NCBI GenBank assembly: GCA_905221605.1
Contig: CAJNDS010000666.1
Span: 1 to 64,000 of the forward strand
Length of the DNA: 64,000 nucleotides
Reading direction: 5' to 3'
Origin: Symbiodinium natans
Taxonomy: Eukaryota; Sar; Dinophyceae; Suessiales; Symbiodiniaceae
This document shows positions 21,425-32,296 of the stretch, one piece after another. The notes beneath the pieces were generated by a model that saw only the letters and a program-made list of their open reading frames with translations, ran no database searches and had not been told where the DNA came from. The stretch's first letter is position 1. Every line of letters begins with the position of its first letter. The position numbers were made by a program, and so were the translations under genes.

Positions 21425-22345
21425 CCCCCCTCCCCCCGTAACAAGTTCTTCCTCTCTGAGGGCTCTTTGCAGGCCCCAGAGCCTACAGAGCGGAAGAACT
21501 TGTCCACCCCCCCCCCCCCCCGCCGCCGTGAACAAGCTCTTCCGCTCTGAGGGCTCTTTGCAGCCCCAGAGTTCTCAGAGCGGAAGAACTTGTCCACCCC
21601 CTCCCCCCCCCCCCCCCTTGTGAACAAGTTCTTCCGTCCTGAGGCTCTTTGCAGGCCCCAGAGCCTGGAGAGCGGAAGAACTTGTCACCCCCCCAGGGCT
21701 CTTTGCAGGCCCCAGAGCCTGGAGAGCGGAAGACTTGTCACGCCCCCCCCACCCCCCCCCCCTTGTGAACAAGTTCTTCTGTCCTGAGGGCTCTTTGCAG
21801 GCCCCAAAGCCTGGAGAGCGAAGAACTTGTCACGCCCCCCCCCGCCCTTGTGAACAAGTTCTTCCGTCCTGAGGGCTCTTTGCAGGCCCCAGAGCCTGGA
21901 GAGCGGAAGAACTTGTCACCCCCCCCAGACCTCTTTGCAGGCCCCAGAGCCTGGAGAGCGGAAGAACTTGTCACGCCCCCCCCCCCCCCCCCTTGTGAAC
22001 AAGTTCTTCTGTCCTGAGGGCTCTTTGCAGGCCCCAAAGCCTGGAGAGCGGAAGAACTTGTCACCCCCCCCCCCCCCGCCCTTGTGAACAAGTTCTTCCG
22101 TCCTGAGGGCTCTTTGCAGGCCCCAGAGCCTGGAGAGCGGGAAGAACGTGCCCCCCCCCACCCCCCCCTTGTGAACAAGTTCTTCCGTCCTGAGGGCTCT
22201 TTGCAGGCCCTTGTGAACAAGTTCTTCCGCTCTGAGGGCTCTTTGCAAGCCCCAGAGACTGGAAGAACTTGTCCACGCCCCCCGCCCCCCTGTGAACAAG
22301 TTCTTCCGCGCTGAGGGCTCTTCGCAGGCCCCAGAGCCTGGAGAG
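21425..22345. repeat. Tandem array of inverted-repeat (hairpin) units with poly-C linkers
   Basis: About ten units, spaced roughly 45-145 bases, each made of AACAAGTTCTTCCGCTCT, a middle of about 30 bases (GAGGGCTCTTTGCAGGCCCCAGAGCC) and AGAGCGGAAGAACTTGT, the reverse complement of the left arm. The middle has a smaller GGCTCT/AGAGCC pair. Units are separated by runs of 7-16 C residues. Left arms begin near 21439, 21531, 21622, 21766, 21851, 21996, 22086, 22172, 22215 and 22295. Some units are truncated or merged (21690-21740, 22200-22215). The open frames through it are repeat shadows. Confidence 0.95.
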
Positions 22346-22975
22346 CCACTACCAAATCGAGCCAATTCCACTCCACAGCCAGAGAGCAGACAGCAACAAG
22401 CAGACAGACCCAGAAAATGTTTCATGGTATTCACGAGGAATGCTTTTCAATCTTAGTTTTTTGGGATTAGTTGTGGTTGGACCCCCCTGTGTACTTGAAA
22501 GGAGCGAATCGCCACAACGATGCCCTCTCAAAACGGTCCTTCACGCCCTGGAGCGCCTGCAACTGTGCACGCAAGCTTCCGCTGCGGCTCAAGAAGTTTT
22601 TCAGCCAAGCCAGCGTGCCTGCATCCGGACAGATGAGCTATCCAAAAAAAGGTGCCGAGCATTCTTTGCCATCCTCCGGGTGTGGGGTTGTTAGGTTTTT
22701 AATGACCACACAGCCCCAGTGCACAGCTTTTGGATAGCGAAGGCGTGCCTCCTGTTTCCCCCTCCCTCTCCCTCTCCCCTCCCCATCTTCTCCCTTTACA
22801 CCAAACAGCTTCAGTTGCTGAGTCGATTTAGATATTCATCTACCCAGATCTCTGTCAGCAAAAGTCGCAAGGGGTCTTCTACTCAGAGCATGCACGGGGT
22901 GGGCCCGCAGGGCTTCAAGGCCTGCGTTTTCCGGCGAGTATGCCTCAGCAGCAATCTGAACTCAGGCCCCTTCTG

Positions 22976-24541
22976 CTAGCCATTCAAGATGCCAAGCCTG
23001 AAAAGCAAAGCACGCCGATCATTGAGATGCTTTTGAAACTTGAGATGAGGAGCCGTTTTCTGCACACCTTCGAGTTCCTTCACAGTGTCGGCGATGCGCT
23101 GCTCATCTTCCGCCAACTTCACATCCAGCTTTAGCAACCTCCGCCATGAGCTCACGAGGCGACATCTAGCGAGACCGCCAACGAGCAACCACTGCCGTAT
23201 AACGGCTGCCAAGCGGCGCATCGACGGAGCAGCCTTCTTCAATGCAATCAAAAATGGCTGTCATGCATCCCTCGTCGCATTCCAGAACTGGTGGAGGGGG
23301 TGGCTGCACCTCATCCAAAAAAAAACAAGTCATCTCATGCAGGCTCTAGGCTATCTAGGCCCCTCCCCTCGCCCTGTGGCTCCAGGCATCCGTGTCGGCA
23401 ATCTCGGCACCAACGTTGGCTTTTCCGGACTCGTAGGCTCGGCGGGCAATCCTGCACACTGTATTGCTGTATTACTGTATCATTATATGACTGAATTATG
23501 ACTGATGCTATGACATTATGATGCGATTCTGTGATTATATCATTATATGATTATATGATGATATATGATGATATATGACGATACATGACGATACATGACG
23601 ATATATGATGATATATGATGATATATGATGATATATGATGATATATGATGATATATGATGATATATGTTGATATATGATGATATGTGATGATATGTGATG
23701 ATATTTGATGATCTATGATGATCTATGATGATCTATGATGATCTATGATGGTCCATGATGATCTATGATGATCTATGATGATCTATGATGATCTATGATG
23801 ATCTATGATGATCTATGATGATCTATGATGATCTATGATGATCTATGATGATCTATGATGATCTATGATGATCTATGATGATCTTTGATGATCTTTGATG
23901 ATCTTTGATGATATTTGATGATCTTTGATGATCTTTGATGATATTTGATGATATTTGATGATATTTGATGATATATGATGATATATGACTATATATGATT
24001 ACGTATGCTTATATATGATTATATATGATTTTGTATGATTGTATATGATTATATTGTTCATTTTGTTTCATGGTTATAGTGTTGTATTCTTATCCAAAAC
24101 ATGACGACAGTCTCACGAGGGACGGCGCTGGCAAGTGCAAAGCTTTTCATCACAGCTTGAGAGCAGCGCGGGATAGAATACTTAAGGCTCCCCCAACCTA
24201 CCGCCCGGCCAAGCAAGACTTAAATCCCAGAAATCAGGAGCAAGGCCCCAAGAGGGAAGAGCAAGAACCCGCGCAAAGCTCCAGGATTTATCTCGGGGAA
24301 TGGCCCCAAAAACTGTCATGTATTGATCATGTGCAAGAATGGAAACTTCTGGCCAGCTTTCCCTGGCGTTCCACTCCTTGACGCTGCTGGAGCGCTGAAG
24401 GCCGCGGATGTAAGATGCCAAGCGCCTTCTGACAGCGCAGCAACTGTCGCTGCTGAAGTTTGGGACCCACGTTGTGCATGCAAGGCCTGATGCGAGGGCG
24501 AGGAAGCAAAGTGCACGCATGCATCGGCGCAAGGTTGCCAT
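22976..24541 (-). CDS. Candidate secreted or targeted protein gene, several exons (tentative)
   Basis: The ATG at 24541 opens MATLRRCMRALCFLALASG, a good signal-peptide-like start, followed by protein-like sequence to about 24360 (CAVRRRLASYIRGLQRS). The next protein-like stretches on the same strand lie beyond the 10-bp minisatellite: IARRAYESGKANVGAEIAD near 23455-23395, CMTAIFDCIEEGCSVD near 23280-23220, and a helical, charged frame (KLDVKLAEDEQRIADTVKEL) from about 23165 to 22976. I infer one gene whose first intron contains the minisatellite. Splice borders are not resolved and no family is recognised. Confidence 0.35.
23525..24058. repeat. 10-bp minisatellite (ATCTATGATG / ATATATGATG)
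   Basis: About 53 near-perfect copies of a 10-base unit. Copies form blocks: ATATATGATG at the ends, ATCTATGATG in the middle, and a few ATCTTTGATG and ATATTTGATG copies towards the right. Likely intronic (see candidate gene 22976-24541). Confidence 0.97.
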
Positions 24542-24771
24542 TGTACCTCACAAGGCTGTTCATTCGTCTGTTACCGAGGCTGCAGTACAGCAAGTTGCCC
24601 GCATTCTGACTCAGATTTCACCTTTTTATCTGCTCAAGAACAGCAACGTGCGCTTAACACATGTTTCCCCCTCAGCTGGCCTGCAGAGTGACAAAGCAAC
24701 CGTGGGAGGGGCAAAGATTGTCTGAACAGCGGTGCTGCTTGGTTCAACAGAACGGGCAAGAATTGAAATGT

Positions 24772-25376
24772 TTGGAATTATAGTTATTATAGTTATTATA
24801 GTTATTATAGTTATGAGAGTTATTATAGTTATTATAGTTATTATAGTTATTATAGTTATTATAGTTATTCTAGTTATTATAGTTATTATAGTTATTATAG
24901 TTACTATAGTTATTATAGTTATTATAGTCATTATAGATATTATAGTTATTATAGTTATTATAGTTCTTATAGTTCTTATAGTTCTTATAGTTCTTATAGT
25001 TCTTATAGTTCTTATAGTTCTTATAGTTCTTATAGTTCTTATAGTTCTTATAGTTATTCTAGTTATTCTAGTTATTATAGTTGTTGTAGTTATTATAGTT
25101 ATTTTAGTTATTATAGTAATTATTGCAAATATATTAATTTAGTTATTATAGTTATTATAGCTACTATAGCTATTATAATCATTATAGTCATTATAGTCAT
25201 TATAGTTATTGTAGTTATTATAGTCATTATAGTCATTATAGTTATTATAGTTACTATAGCTATTATGGTAATTATAGTTATTATAGTTATTCTAGTTATT
25301 ATTGTTATTCTAGTTATTATAGTTATTCTAGTTATTATAGTTATTCTAGTTATTGTAGTTATTCTAGTTATTATAG
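24772..25376. repeat. 9-bp minisatellite (TTATAGTTA)
   Basis: About 600 bases of TTATAGTTA with variants TTCTAGTTA, TTATAGTTC and TTATAGTCA in blocks. The unit length is a multiple of three, so it leaves long chance frames of repeated V and I residues. Confidence 0.97.
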
Positions 25377-25974
25377 TGCTGGTCTGCCATTCACTTCCCG
25401 CATCAGCAGCAAGCTAGATTCAGGAGCAAGCCACCTTTTTCTTGTCCCAGCTCTCAACGCTCCGTTGACCAGTCACTTCGTGACGGCATGCAGCAAAACA
25501 GCAGGAAATGTGGTTCTCCCTCACGGTGCCGAGTTCGGTCATGATCTTGGAGAACATCTTCTACGATTCTACGCCTCAGTTGAGTTTTTGACTTTGCAAA
25601 CTTGCAGGCTCATCATGTGTAGCAAGACTACAAAACCACCAAGTTTTCAATCTGAGGGCCGGGCAGAGCCGCCAATGTCGGGTATTGTTTCCAAAGCTTC
25701 TTCTTCGCCGCTGTCCTTCTGCGATCTCTGCGCCCCCTTGGCCTGTAAACAAGCACACGCCATCAAAAACCCTAAGCCCTAAACTCCAAACCCTAAACCC
25801 TAAACCGTAAACCCCAAACCCTAAACCCTAAACGCTGAACCCGAACCCGAAACCCGAAACCCAGCTATCTGCAGCCATCTGAAGCTATCTTAGGTCTGAC
25901 TTAGGTCTGACAGACAGGGCCCCGCCGTTTGCTTTGGCAGCTGCGGCGCTTGTGGGGAAGCTGCGTCCGCCCTC
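25377..25974. other. Spacer between minisatellite and ATPase 3' end
   Basis: No gene supported. A 105-codon plus-strand frame (25465-25782) runs into telomere-like repeat and is probably chance. The stretch should include the ATPase 3' untranslated region. Confidence 0.4.
25770..25862. repeat. Interstitial telomere-like CCCTAAA repeat
   Basis: CCCTAAA with CTCCAAA, CCGTAAA and CCCGAAA variants, about 90 bases. Confidence 0.9.
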
Positions 25975-28900
25975 CTAGTCGGGAGAAGCCAAAGCAACTG
26001 CCAAAGTTTGGAATGTTCTAACAGTCCTCAATAGGGACAATAATAGGGGTAGGTACGATAATCCCTACTAAGGACTGTTATTATTTGGGGGAACATCCCA
26101 AGTAAAAGGGGAGACTGCAAGCAGTTTCTGGTTCGGGGACGTTTTCTCCCCTCGCATCCCTCCTGAGCCACAACTTGCGGATCTCATCCAACGAGACAAT
26201 GAGGAACCTGAGAGCACAGGGTTTAGGGTTTTGGGTTTTAGGGATGTGCGCCCACTTTCCGGACAGCTTTCTGATGCGGGCGCGCGCAAGAGTTCTGCCA
26301 GAAGGCAAGGCCAACTTTCCCATGACCAGCTGCTGCCGTGTGAGCGCTTTCATGCCGAAGGCATGCCTGAGACGGACCGAAAACAGGCAACTGCATGGGC
26401 CTGCAAGTGGCCAGCTTGCTTTCCACCCAAGTGTGCAGCTGAAAGGCTGCAGGCTTGGAATGTAAATCACTGCGGCAGAACAGCAGAATTCCAATACCTG
26501 TCAGAATTGGTGTCACATCTGGAGACCACTGCAAAAGAAAAACACAACCCCTCGTATGGCAACAGCGAGCAATCCCGAGTCTTTGGCGATGAAGAAATTG
26601 AGCCAGTTGTTGGGAATGCCATAGGTCACCTCTGCTCATTGCTAGCCCGTTGACTTCTGTCACCCTCTTTGTGCCATCAAAAGATTACATCTTGCAGATG
26701 TAGGTCCTGATCCTGCAAACCCAGCGGCTAAAGACGTGGACGTCGTAGTTGCAGCCTGGAGCTGAAGTTGAACAGGGTGAGAATCACTTGGAGAGCAGTT
26801 CCGGTGTTGTGCTCGAAGGTTTGTCTCGAATGAGTGGCAATGGTGGCTGGTGAGAGCCGATTTGTTGCTGGTTCACATTGGCTGCAAGGCATTAATGGGG
26901 GTTAGTTCGAGACAACACCGTTGAAGGGAACAACGCACTGCACAGCGAGTCCTCGAATGCAACGTAGCACAGATCACCCCTATCACTGCCCCCTTCCCAG
27001 CGTGCGCCCGACCAGCGGAATGCTTACGGGCGGGGGCAATCGGGGCGAAAGTTCTTGCAGAGATTGGTTGTGTTTCCATGGGTCAGCAGCCAGTAGCAGG
27101 TTCCTGGATTTTATCGCCCTCGTTTACCGCTGGCCGGCTCTTACAAAGGAATCGATTTTTGATGTGTCTGTGCTAGGTTCACTGCGACGTCATTGAGCTT
27201 TCGGTTTCAATTACGCAGACCTACAAGGAAGTGCTTCGCCCTCAGTGCAGGCACACTGCCACATAGCAGGAAATGTGCTGTCAATGCTTTCCAAGAGGCG
27301 AAAGCCGCGCCCACTTGTCCGCACACGAGTGCCTCTGGATTGGCGAGAAGCTTGGGCAATACTCCGAGTCGGTATGTGTCTACCATACGCCTGCCTGAAC
27401 TTCGAAACGCTAGGTCTACTGAAGGCTCTAACAGACAAGGCACCCAGTAGTACATTGTTGTACCGGCTTGAATGGCCACCTTCTCCCGTGCCGAGTAGAC
27501 CACTGGGATCTCTGTCTTGCTGAACAGTTTCCACATATCGGGCATACAGAAGAAGCTGACCCAGCAACAGAAAGATTGGATAACACCAATGAAAGCAAAG
27601 GAATACAATAGCATGCCTCTGTTCACAATTGCATCCTTTCTCGGATGCCGTGGCTTCCTGTGCATTAGTGATGCTTCGGGCGGCTGCGCCGCGTAGGCAA
27701 TGGCAGTCCAAATGTCTGTGCCGATGTCGATAAGAATAACCTGAACGGTTGTCAAGGCAAGTGGTATCCCGAGGAGCTGTGCAAATGTTGGCAGTGCCTG
27801 GGGCACCTTGGAACACATCGTATACAGAATGGACTTGCGCAGGTTCTCCGCACAAAGGCGGCCCTGCTCCATGCCGGCGGCGACGCTCCGCAGATCATCA
27901 TCAAGCAAGACAATGTCAGCTGCCTCTTTGGCCACCTCCGTGCCCCTGATTCCCATGGCAATGCCAACTTCTGCCTCCTTTAAGGCAGGAGCATCATTCA
28001 CACCATCACCGGTCATGGCCACAATCTGGCCGGCAAACAGCTGATAGGCCTGTACGATAGCTTGTTTGTTCAGCGGGGACACCCGGGCAAACACGCGTGT
28101 GTGCTTCACACACATCTGCCAGAACTCTGCACAATGTGGGGCCAATTCAGCATCTATGGCCACTTCTTGGAGAGTTCTTCCATCGGGGGGCACTCCTTGA
28201 TTCTCAATCATGGCTCCAGTAACTGCCCGAAATTCCTTGCCGTCAGAGTCCTCCTCATCAGTGAATATTCCGATTCGACGAGCAATGGCAAGCGCGGTGC
28301 TTGGGTGATCACCCGTGACCATGACCGTTTGGCATCCTGCTTCTCCCATATTCGATATGGACTCTGGTACGCCGGGCTTGGGCGGATCTTCGATCGCAAA
28401 AACGCCAAGCAGCGTGTAATCGGACAATGGGAAGTTCACATCCTCCGGACCGGAGCCCTTGAATTCAAAGTTTGTCGGAGCTGCAAAGTCATACTCTGCA
28501 ACACAAAGCACCCGCTTGCCCAAGGCCATGTAGCTTTCATAGCAGCTTGTGACAGCCTCCACCTGCTGCTGTGACAGCTTGCAGCAGCCCACCACGAATT
28601 CTGGAGCCCCTTTGAGGAGGAGCCTTACAGATGCCTGTCCGCTCGATTCGCTCAGGCTGCTGGGCTGCTGTGGTGAATTGTGTGCTGTTAGCATCCACTT
28701 GGTGGCGCTGCTGAAAGGTATCTCATAAATCTGCGGCGCAGCTCCGCGCACTTCCTGCAAGGACTTTCCTCCAATTGTGCGGCACGCAGAAACAATGGCG
28801 ACTTCGGTCGGCGAGCCCACAAAATGCAGCTCCGTGCTTTCTTGGGCGCTCGAATTTAGAAGGCCACCTTGCGCAAGCTTACTGAGTGTACCATTCGTTT

Positions 28901-30593
28901 CACCGGCCTGCTGCGCCTCTTGCAAAGACATGCTTCTCAGACTTCCAGCTTCCATTATAGCCAGGTCTGTGACGGTCATCTTGCCCGAGGTGAGGGTGCC
29001 AGTCTTGTCGCTGCAAAGAACACTCACGCAACCAAGAGTTTCAATGGCATCTATCTTTCTGACGAGCACTTGCCTCTTGGCCATTTGTCGAGAGGAGATC
29101 ATCAGGGAAAACGTCACCGTTGGCATGAGGCCTTCTGGAACAAAAGTGAAAAACGCAGTTGACGAATTGAGCAAAACCTTCTCCATGCTTAGCTTCTGCG
29201 GCGAAAGCAGATTTGCGACCAAAGACAACAGCCCAGTACAAGTGGCAGTGATGGCGATCATGTGCACAAAGTGTTCAATTTGAACTTCCAATGATGATCG
29301 AGGTCGTGCATGCTGGACTCCTTGTGCAATCTTTCCAAGCAGAGTGTCGTCGCCGGTTGCGAAGACAACGCCCACCAGCTTACCTTCGACCACACTTGTC
29401 CCCGAGAAAAGAACGTTGTTGGATTCCAGCAGAATGGGGGCCTGCTTTCCACTATCAACGGGGACTGGCTCTTGGCGTCGCGGCTCTGCAACGGACTCGC
29501 CGGTAAGCGCAGAGTTGTCCACGAGGACCGTGTCCGTCATGCTGAGGATGCGCACGTCTGCGGGGACGCGCTGGCCAGCCTCCATGCACAAGACATCGCC
29601 GGGCAGCAAGTTGTCCGCCTCGATTTTGAGAAGAAGGCCGTCCCTACAAACCTCTATCGGATCTCCTGACTGCATCTTCTGCAAGGAGCTCATCATGGAC
29701 TCTGCTTGCTGCTCAGTCCACCACTGCAAAAGCCCTGCCATGGTGATCACTGTCGCGAGAATCCCAGGTGTTACAAGATCGGCCTCATCTGCTCCCATGA
29801 ATGAAGCCAAGGCAACTTCAACTGTAACGCAGAACCAAAGAAGAGAATTGAATACTCCACCGAACACTTGGCGCATCAACAGCCACAAGCAGTGGGGCTT
29901 GATTGGCGGCGTCATCCTGTTCAACCCGAACTTCTCCAAAAGATCGGGAACTGAGCTTGCCGATAGGCCGAATTGCCCTGGCAAATTATTCAAGGTCAGG
30001 CCTGAGAGTGAGGTTTTCAATAGTCCCTCGAGCTCTTGGGAAGTCATGGTGTGTACTAGAGAGGTCGCATTCGACGCACGGGAAGAATTGCCGGCTTCTG
30101 TCACGTGGGAAGCTGCTGCCCTTTGATCCCAGCGCTCCCGAATCCAGACAAATGCCACGCAAGACACAATGAGCACACAAATCAGAGCTCCAACGATCTG
30201 TCCCCAAACATAAATCGGTCCATCGTCTGGATGCTTAAGCTTCTGCGAGACGTCGTTCACAACCTCCTCCTTGGTGTCCACGATTTGGGTTTCTGCGTCT
30301 TTCTGTATCTTCTTGACTTCTTTGTCAAGGCCATCCGGGCCATTCGGCTCGGGCGGGTCATCCGTTACGAGCTGCCCAATGCCAAGTCCACCAAGCCCTT
30401 GCTGGTGCGCGGCGTGGCTGCCGTCTGTAGCCAGGTGCCGCCGAAGCAGCGCCAAGTTCCGAGCTCGATGCCGGAGCGATGTCTGAGATGTCTGAATCTG
30501 AAGTTCTCGGGAGTCCAGGTCAGCACGGCCCAGGGCTGAGACGACCGTGACGAAAAGTAGGCCGACACAGGCCATGCCAAAACTGCCTGGCAT
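25975..30593 (-). CDS. P-type cation ATPase (P2C / Na+,K+-ATPase-like) with N-terminal ectodomain
   Basis: The first exon (30593-27444, 1,050 codons) carries the whole catalytic core: LTGES near residue 364, the M4 motif PEGL near 487, phosphorylation site DKTGTLT near 528, MVTGDHP near 757 and TGDGVNDAP near 860. MAKRQVLVRKIDAIETLG and LIDIGTDIWTAIAYA match the Na+,K+-ATPase (P2C) branch, which moves Na+ and K+ or H+ across the plasma membrane. The start ATG at 30593 gives a signal-peptide-like helix, about 100 polar residues and an extra membrane segment (about 125-150), unusual for P2 ATPases. After YYWG the C-terminus is spread over small exons: QAATTTSTSLAA (about 26760-26720), GIPNNWLNFFIA (about 26640-26560), IYIPSLQ (about 26465), FGMKALTRQQL (about 26350) and FLIVSLDEIRKLWLRR (from 26216). 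The last reads into element A1; splicing it would end the protein at 25975, otherwise at a TAA at 26081. Confidence 0.85.
26008..26101. mobile_element. Family A inverted-repeat element, copy A1 (possible introner)
   Basis: Ends TTGGAATGTTC and GGGGGAACATCCCAA are inverted repeats. Inside, ACAGTCCTCAATAGGGA faces TCCCTACTAAGGACTGT. On the minus strand the ATPase frame enters at TACTTGGGAT|GTTCCC; a GT-AG excision (26094-25998, 97 bases) would join LPFYLG to a short end FALASPD and stop. Left arm is more diverged than right. Confidence 0.75.
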
Positions 30594-32193
30594 TGACGAC
30601 TGCAGTGACCCACGTCTGGACCCAAACACGCAGGAGAACAATGGCAAAAATATGGAAAGCGCAAAGAGCTCTGGTTGTTGAGCTGCGCTGGAGGCCTACA
30701 AGACTAAGAACCTAAGAACGTGACACCATTGGTGCCATCCTTGAACCGGTATGTTCGATCACTCTACTTCTGTACTGGTATCTGGCACATGCGGTAGTCA
30801 TGTCAGCTCTCACACATGCACAAAGTGACCCAAGCCATCGGTACAGTGTGCGTGCAAACCTGCACCGCTGACTATTTTCAGCCACTTGCCCCGCCAGCCC
30901 CACTTGCACTGGTCTGGAAGCGGAAGCCGATATGTGCCACTTGCGTTACTTGACCCACTTGCCCGCGCTCTGCTTCCCTTCCCACTTTTCGTCAACAGCA
31001 CGGTCGTGGAACCTGTCGGATGTGAGGAGGCAAAAAAAAGAACATGTTGGAGGTGCCTCATATGATAATCCAATTTGAGGCAGACTTGTTGCTAATCCAG
31101 GACATGCTCGCTGGGGTTGCCCCCCTCTTGACTCAAGCCCGTGTGCCACTGAGCCTCGCTTCTGCCTGGCCCACAGCCTGCTCGCAAGTCTGACTCAAAC
31201 TAGGCTGATTGGCAGACTCGTGACTGCTTTGACCGGCCCCTCAAGTGGCTCCGGAGGCAAGTGGGGCAATGAACGTCAGTGGTTGCCGTGGGTGCTTGCA
31301 ATGTATTGGTAGGATAGTAGCACAGAACGGGAGAGACGTCTTTTTGGATTAAGGCTTGACAGCGCAACGAGGGACTCCAGAGAGAGGGTAATTTTGCCTC
31401 CCCTAACCTTGAAGAAGAGGGTTGAATCAGTCTTAAGCATAGTGAGCAGGAATGAGGGGCGCAGTCAATCAAGGCACTACCAACTCACCAGTGCAAGATG
31501 CAAACGTTCTTTGTTCCCTCTTCATTTCGGATTCTTCGAGAGTTCAAGCGGACGAGCGCTGTTCTTCAGCACTTGCCAACCTGAAGGAAGCCTTGCGCAC
31601 GGCCATCTTTCGACAATGGTAATGCCAGCGCCGCATCAGCTACGCCGCACATCTTTGCATGCGAGTTTGCGACAAAGCCGCAGTTGTAAACACCTGAATG
31701 GTTCGTTCGGTCCCAGTTCTCTGCGCCAAGACTCCATACAACTTTCTGGATGCTCATTCTGAAAGGCAGTATTCTGGCACACTCTTTGTCCCTCATCCGT
31801 GAGGTGAGGATGAAGGCTCTTCCAAAGCTGCTTCAGCAGCACCGATCAGCTTGGAGGTCTCAGAGCGGTCAATCGCAGGAGGATCCTGGCAAAGCCCGAA
31901 AATGGCATAGTACAATCGTATAATAGTACAATAGTATAGTAGTATAATAGTATAAAAGTATCATAGTATAATAGTTAGCATAGTATCATAATAGCATAAT
32001 CGTATACTAATGTAAGGGTATAATCGTACAATAGTAGATTAGTATACTAGTACATGGCATGAAGCAATGATGGGCATGGCCCCCCGGGCCTCACGCGCCT
32101 CGCTGCGTTCACTGGCGGCACCCGCTTTGATGATGTCCCCCTGCCACTGATGAAACACATCAGTGTCTCTTTGAAGTGACACTAATGTGTCGA
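30594..32193. other. Spacer upstream of the ATPase gene
   Basis: A minus-strand frame at 31566-31796 (NWDRTNHSGVYNCGFVANSH...) looks mildly protein-like but has no family and unresolved borders. Otherwise no gene seen. It should hold the ATPase promoter. A short hairpin, AGTGTCTC...GTGACACT, lies just before element A2. Confidence 0.4.
31915..32055. repeat. AT-rich TAGTATAA repeat
   Basis: Imperfect ATAGTATAATAGTACAA units for about 140 bases. Confidence 0.85.
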
Positions 32194-32296
32194 TTGGGAT
32201 GTTCCCCCTTATACTAACAGCTCCTTCATAGGGATTCTAATGGGGGGGTACTGTAATCCCAAATAAGGAGTGTTAGTATACTCGGGACCATCCCAA
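32194..32296. mobile_element. Family A inverted-repeat element, copy A2
   Basis: Starts TTGGGATGTTCCCCC and ends GGGACCATCCCAA, with inner inverted halves AACAGCTCCTTCATAGGGATT and AATCCCAAATAAGGAGTGTT around GGGGGGGTACTGT. Flanking sequence TGTGTCGAT / ATATGGCGACACA is itself roughly inverted. No gene assigned around it. Confidence 0.85.

Noticed and set aside
21738-22434. Minus-strand frames with repeated RKNLFTRGGGG motifs
   Set aside because: Shadow of the hairpin array and its poly-C linkers; the frame changes with each C-tract length.
21425-24058. CRISPR-like repeat array
   Set aside because: No unique spacers of constant length; units are contiguous or joined by poly-C, and the genome is eukaryotic.
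24732-25142. 136-codon Val/Ile-rich frame resembling a membrane protein
   Set aside because: Follows exactly from the 9-base repeat, whose length is a multiple of three.
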